Assembly (NCBI GenBank): GCA_024644045.1
Contig: JAHELT010000026.1
Location: forward strand, 1 to 39,976
Length of the DNA: 39,976 bases
Direction: 5' to 3'
Source of the DNA: Chromatiales bacterium
GTDB taxonomy: Bacteria; Pseudomonadota; Gammaproteobacteria; JAHELT01
Shown here: piece after piece, positions 39,312-39,976 of the stretch
How the letters are laid out: every line of letters starts with the position of its first letter
Numbering within the stretch: position 1 is the stretch's first letter
Made by a program: the position numbers and the translations under genes
Notes under the pieces: model-generated
What the model was told of the DNA's origin: nothing
The model's input: the letters and a program-made list of their open reading frames with translations, nothing else
Databases searched by the model: none

Positions 39312-39976
39312 GGCTGGTTGCAGTCAGCGTGATGATTGCCTTGCTCGGCGCCTGCACGACGACCACGGACCGGCGCTTCGAAGCCAAACTCAAGAAAGCA
39401 GCCACCTACAATGCCGAGCTCGGGGCGGGCTACCTGGCGCGCGGCAACCTGGAGCAGGCCAACGTCAAGTTCGAGAAAGCGCTCGAGCAGGATCCGGCCA
39501 ACGCCAAGGCCAACAGCGGCTACGCCCTGCTGCAGGCGCGTCTCGGCAAATTCAAGGAAGCAGACCGCTATTTCGAGAAGGCCATCAAGCTGGATCCGGA
39601 CGACTCGGAGGTGCTGAACAACTACGGCGCCTACCTGTGCGAGCAGGGTCGCCCGCTGGATGCCGAAAGGTACTTCCTCGAGGCGGCCTCCAACCCGCTC
39701 TACAAAACCCCTGAGTTCGCCTACCGCAATGCCGGCACCTGCGCGCTTTCCGAAGGCGACATCGGCAAGGCGAAGGACTACTACCAGCGTGCGCTGGAAG
39801 CGAATCCACGCTTTGGCCCGGCGCTGCTGGACATGGTCAACGTGAACCGTGAGCAGCGGCAATACCGGCCAGCACTGAACTATCTGGAACGCTACCATCA
39901 GATTTTTCCGCAGTCGCCGGAGAGTCTCTGGCTGTATGCCGGCGTGTACCGCGATCTCGGCAACCGGAATCTGGCG
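39305..39976 (+). CDS. pilW: Type IV pilus biogenesis/stability lipoprotein PilW (PilF), 3' end outside window
   Basis: Outer-membrane lipoprotein that helps the PilQ secretin assemble. The frame is open from a GTG at 39305 to the window end (224 codons visible, usual length about 250). A lipoprotein signal ends in LLGAC with Cys17 to be lipidated. TPR repeats follow: [26 protein letters not shown], then [20 protein letters not shown] and further units. [12 protein letters not shown] and the paired Cys (in LCEQ and GTCAL) are typical of PilF/PilW. GTG start overlaps the rlmN stop. It fits with a FimX-type pilus regulator at the other end of the window. Confidence 0.95.

Overview
The window is about 40 kb of GC-rich, densely packed bacterial chromosome. 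Gene content and order point to a gammaproteobacterium: the blocks mtaD/mtnA-gyrA, pheA-hisC-tyrA-aroA-cmk-rpsA-ihfB-lapAB-pyrF, queA-tgt-yajC-secD-secF, suhB-trmJ-iscR and ndk-rlmN-pilW follow the arrangement I recall from Pseudomonas and relatives, with several differences noted below. The genus cannot be fixed from the sequence alone; an uncultured lineage near Chromatiales or another early-branching gammaproteobacterial group would fit.

Layout. (1) 1-3760: 3' part of htpX, a small membrane-anchored Cys-rich protein, and a FimX-like degenerate c-di-GMP receptor. (2) 4028-6031: efp, epmA (the EF-P lysylation enzyme) and a small HExxH protein overlapping epmA. (3) 6086-8524: psd (leftward) diverging from prmB and a small FHA-domain gene. 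(4) 8549-13455: leftward operon mtaD > ubiG > gph/mupP > rmuC > yciK-like reductase, covering methylthioadenosine salvage, ubiquinone synthesis and probably MurNAc recycling, with the last four genes overlapping. (5) 13670-17409: mtnA and gyrA. (6) 17464-22523: pheA-hisC-tyrA-aroA-cmk, aromatic amino-acid genes in which every junction is a 4-nt start/stop overlap. (7) 22631-27341: rpsA, ihfB, lapA, lapB, pyrF, then a small ComEA-like HhH protein. (8) 27342-29693: the one accessory-looking part, with a possible gene relic, tRNA-Leu(CAA), an AT-rich leader and a secreted protein with Cys-paired repeats and an Asp/His tail. (9) 29694-35236: queA-tgt and yajC-secD-secF. (10) 35237-39976: a REP-like repeat, suhB diverging from trmJ-iscR, then ndk, rlmN and the 5' part of pilW.

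Most of the window is housekeeping. The points most worth checking are: iscR without the iscSUA-hscBA-fdx genes, with ndk following directly; serC absent between gyrA and pheA; Val at GyrA position 83; a class II-type AroA; unusual replacements in otherwise conserved motifs of MtnA and the YciK-like reductase; the HExxH protein coupled to the EF-P pathway; an Arg-rich insertion in the FHA protein; and the probably acquired secreted protein next to tRNA-Leu. I saw no CRISPR array, prophage, insertion sequence or defence island. I did not find a clearly new multi-gene system; the strongest candidates for new biology are the efp-epmA-HExxH cluster and the secreted repeat protein.
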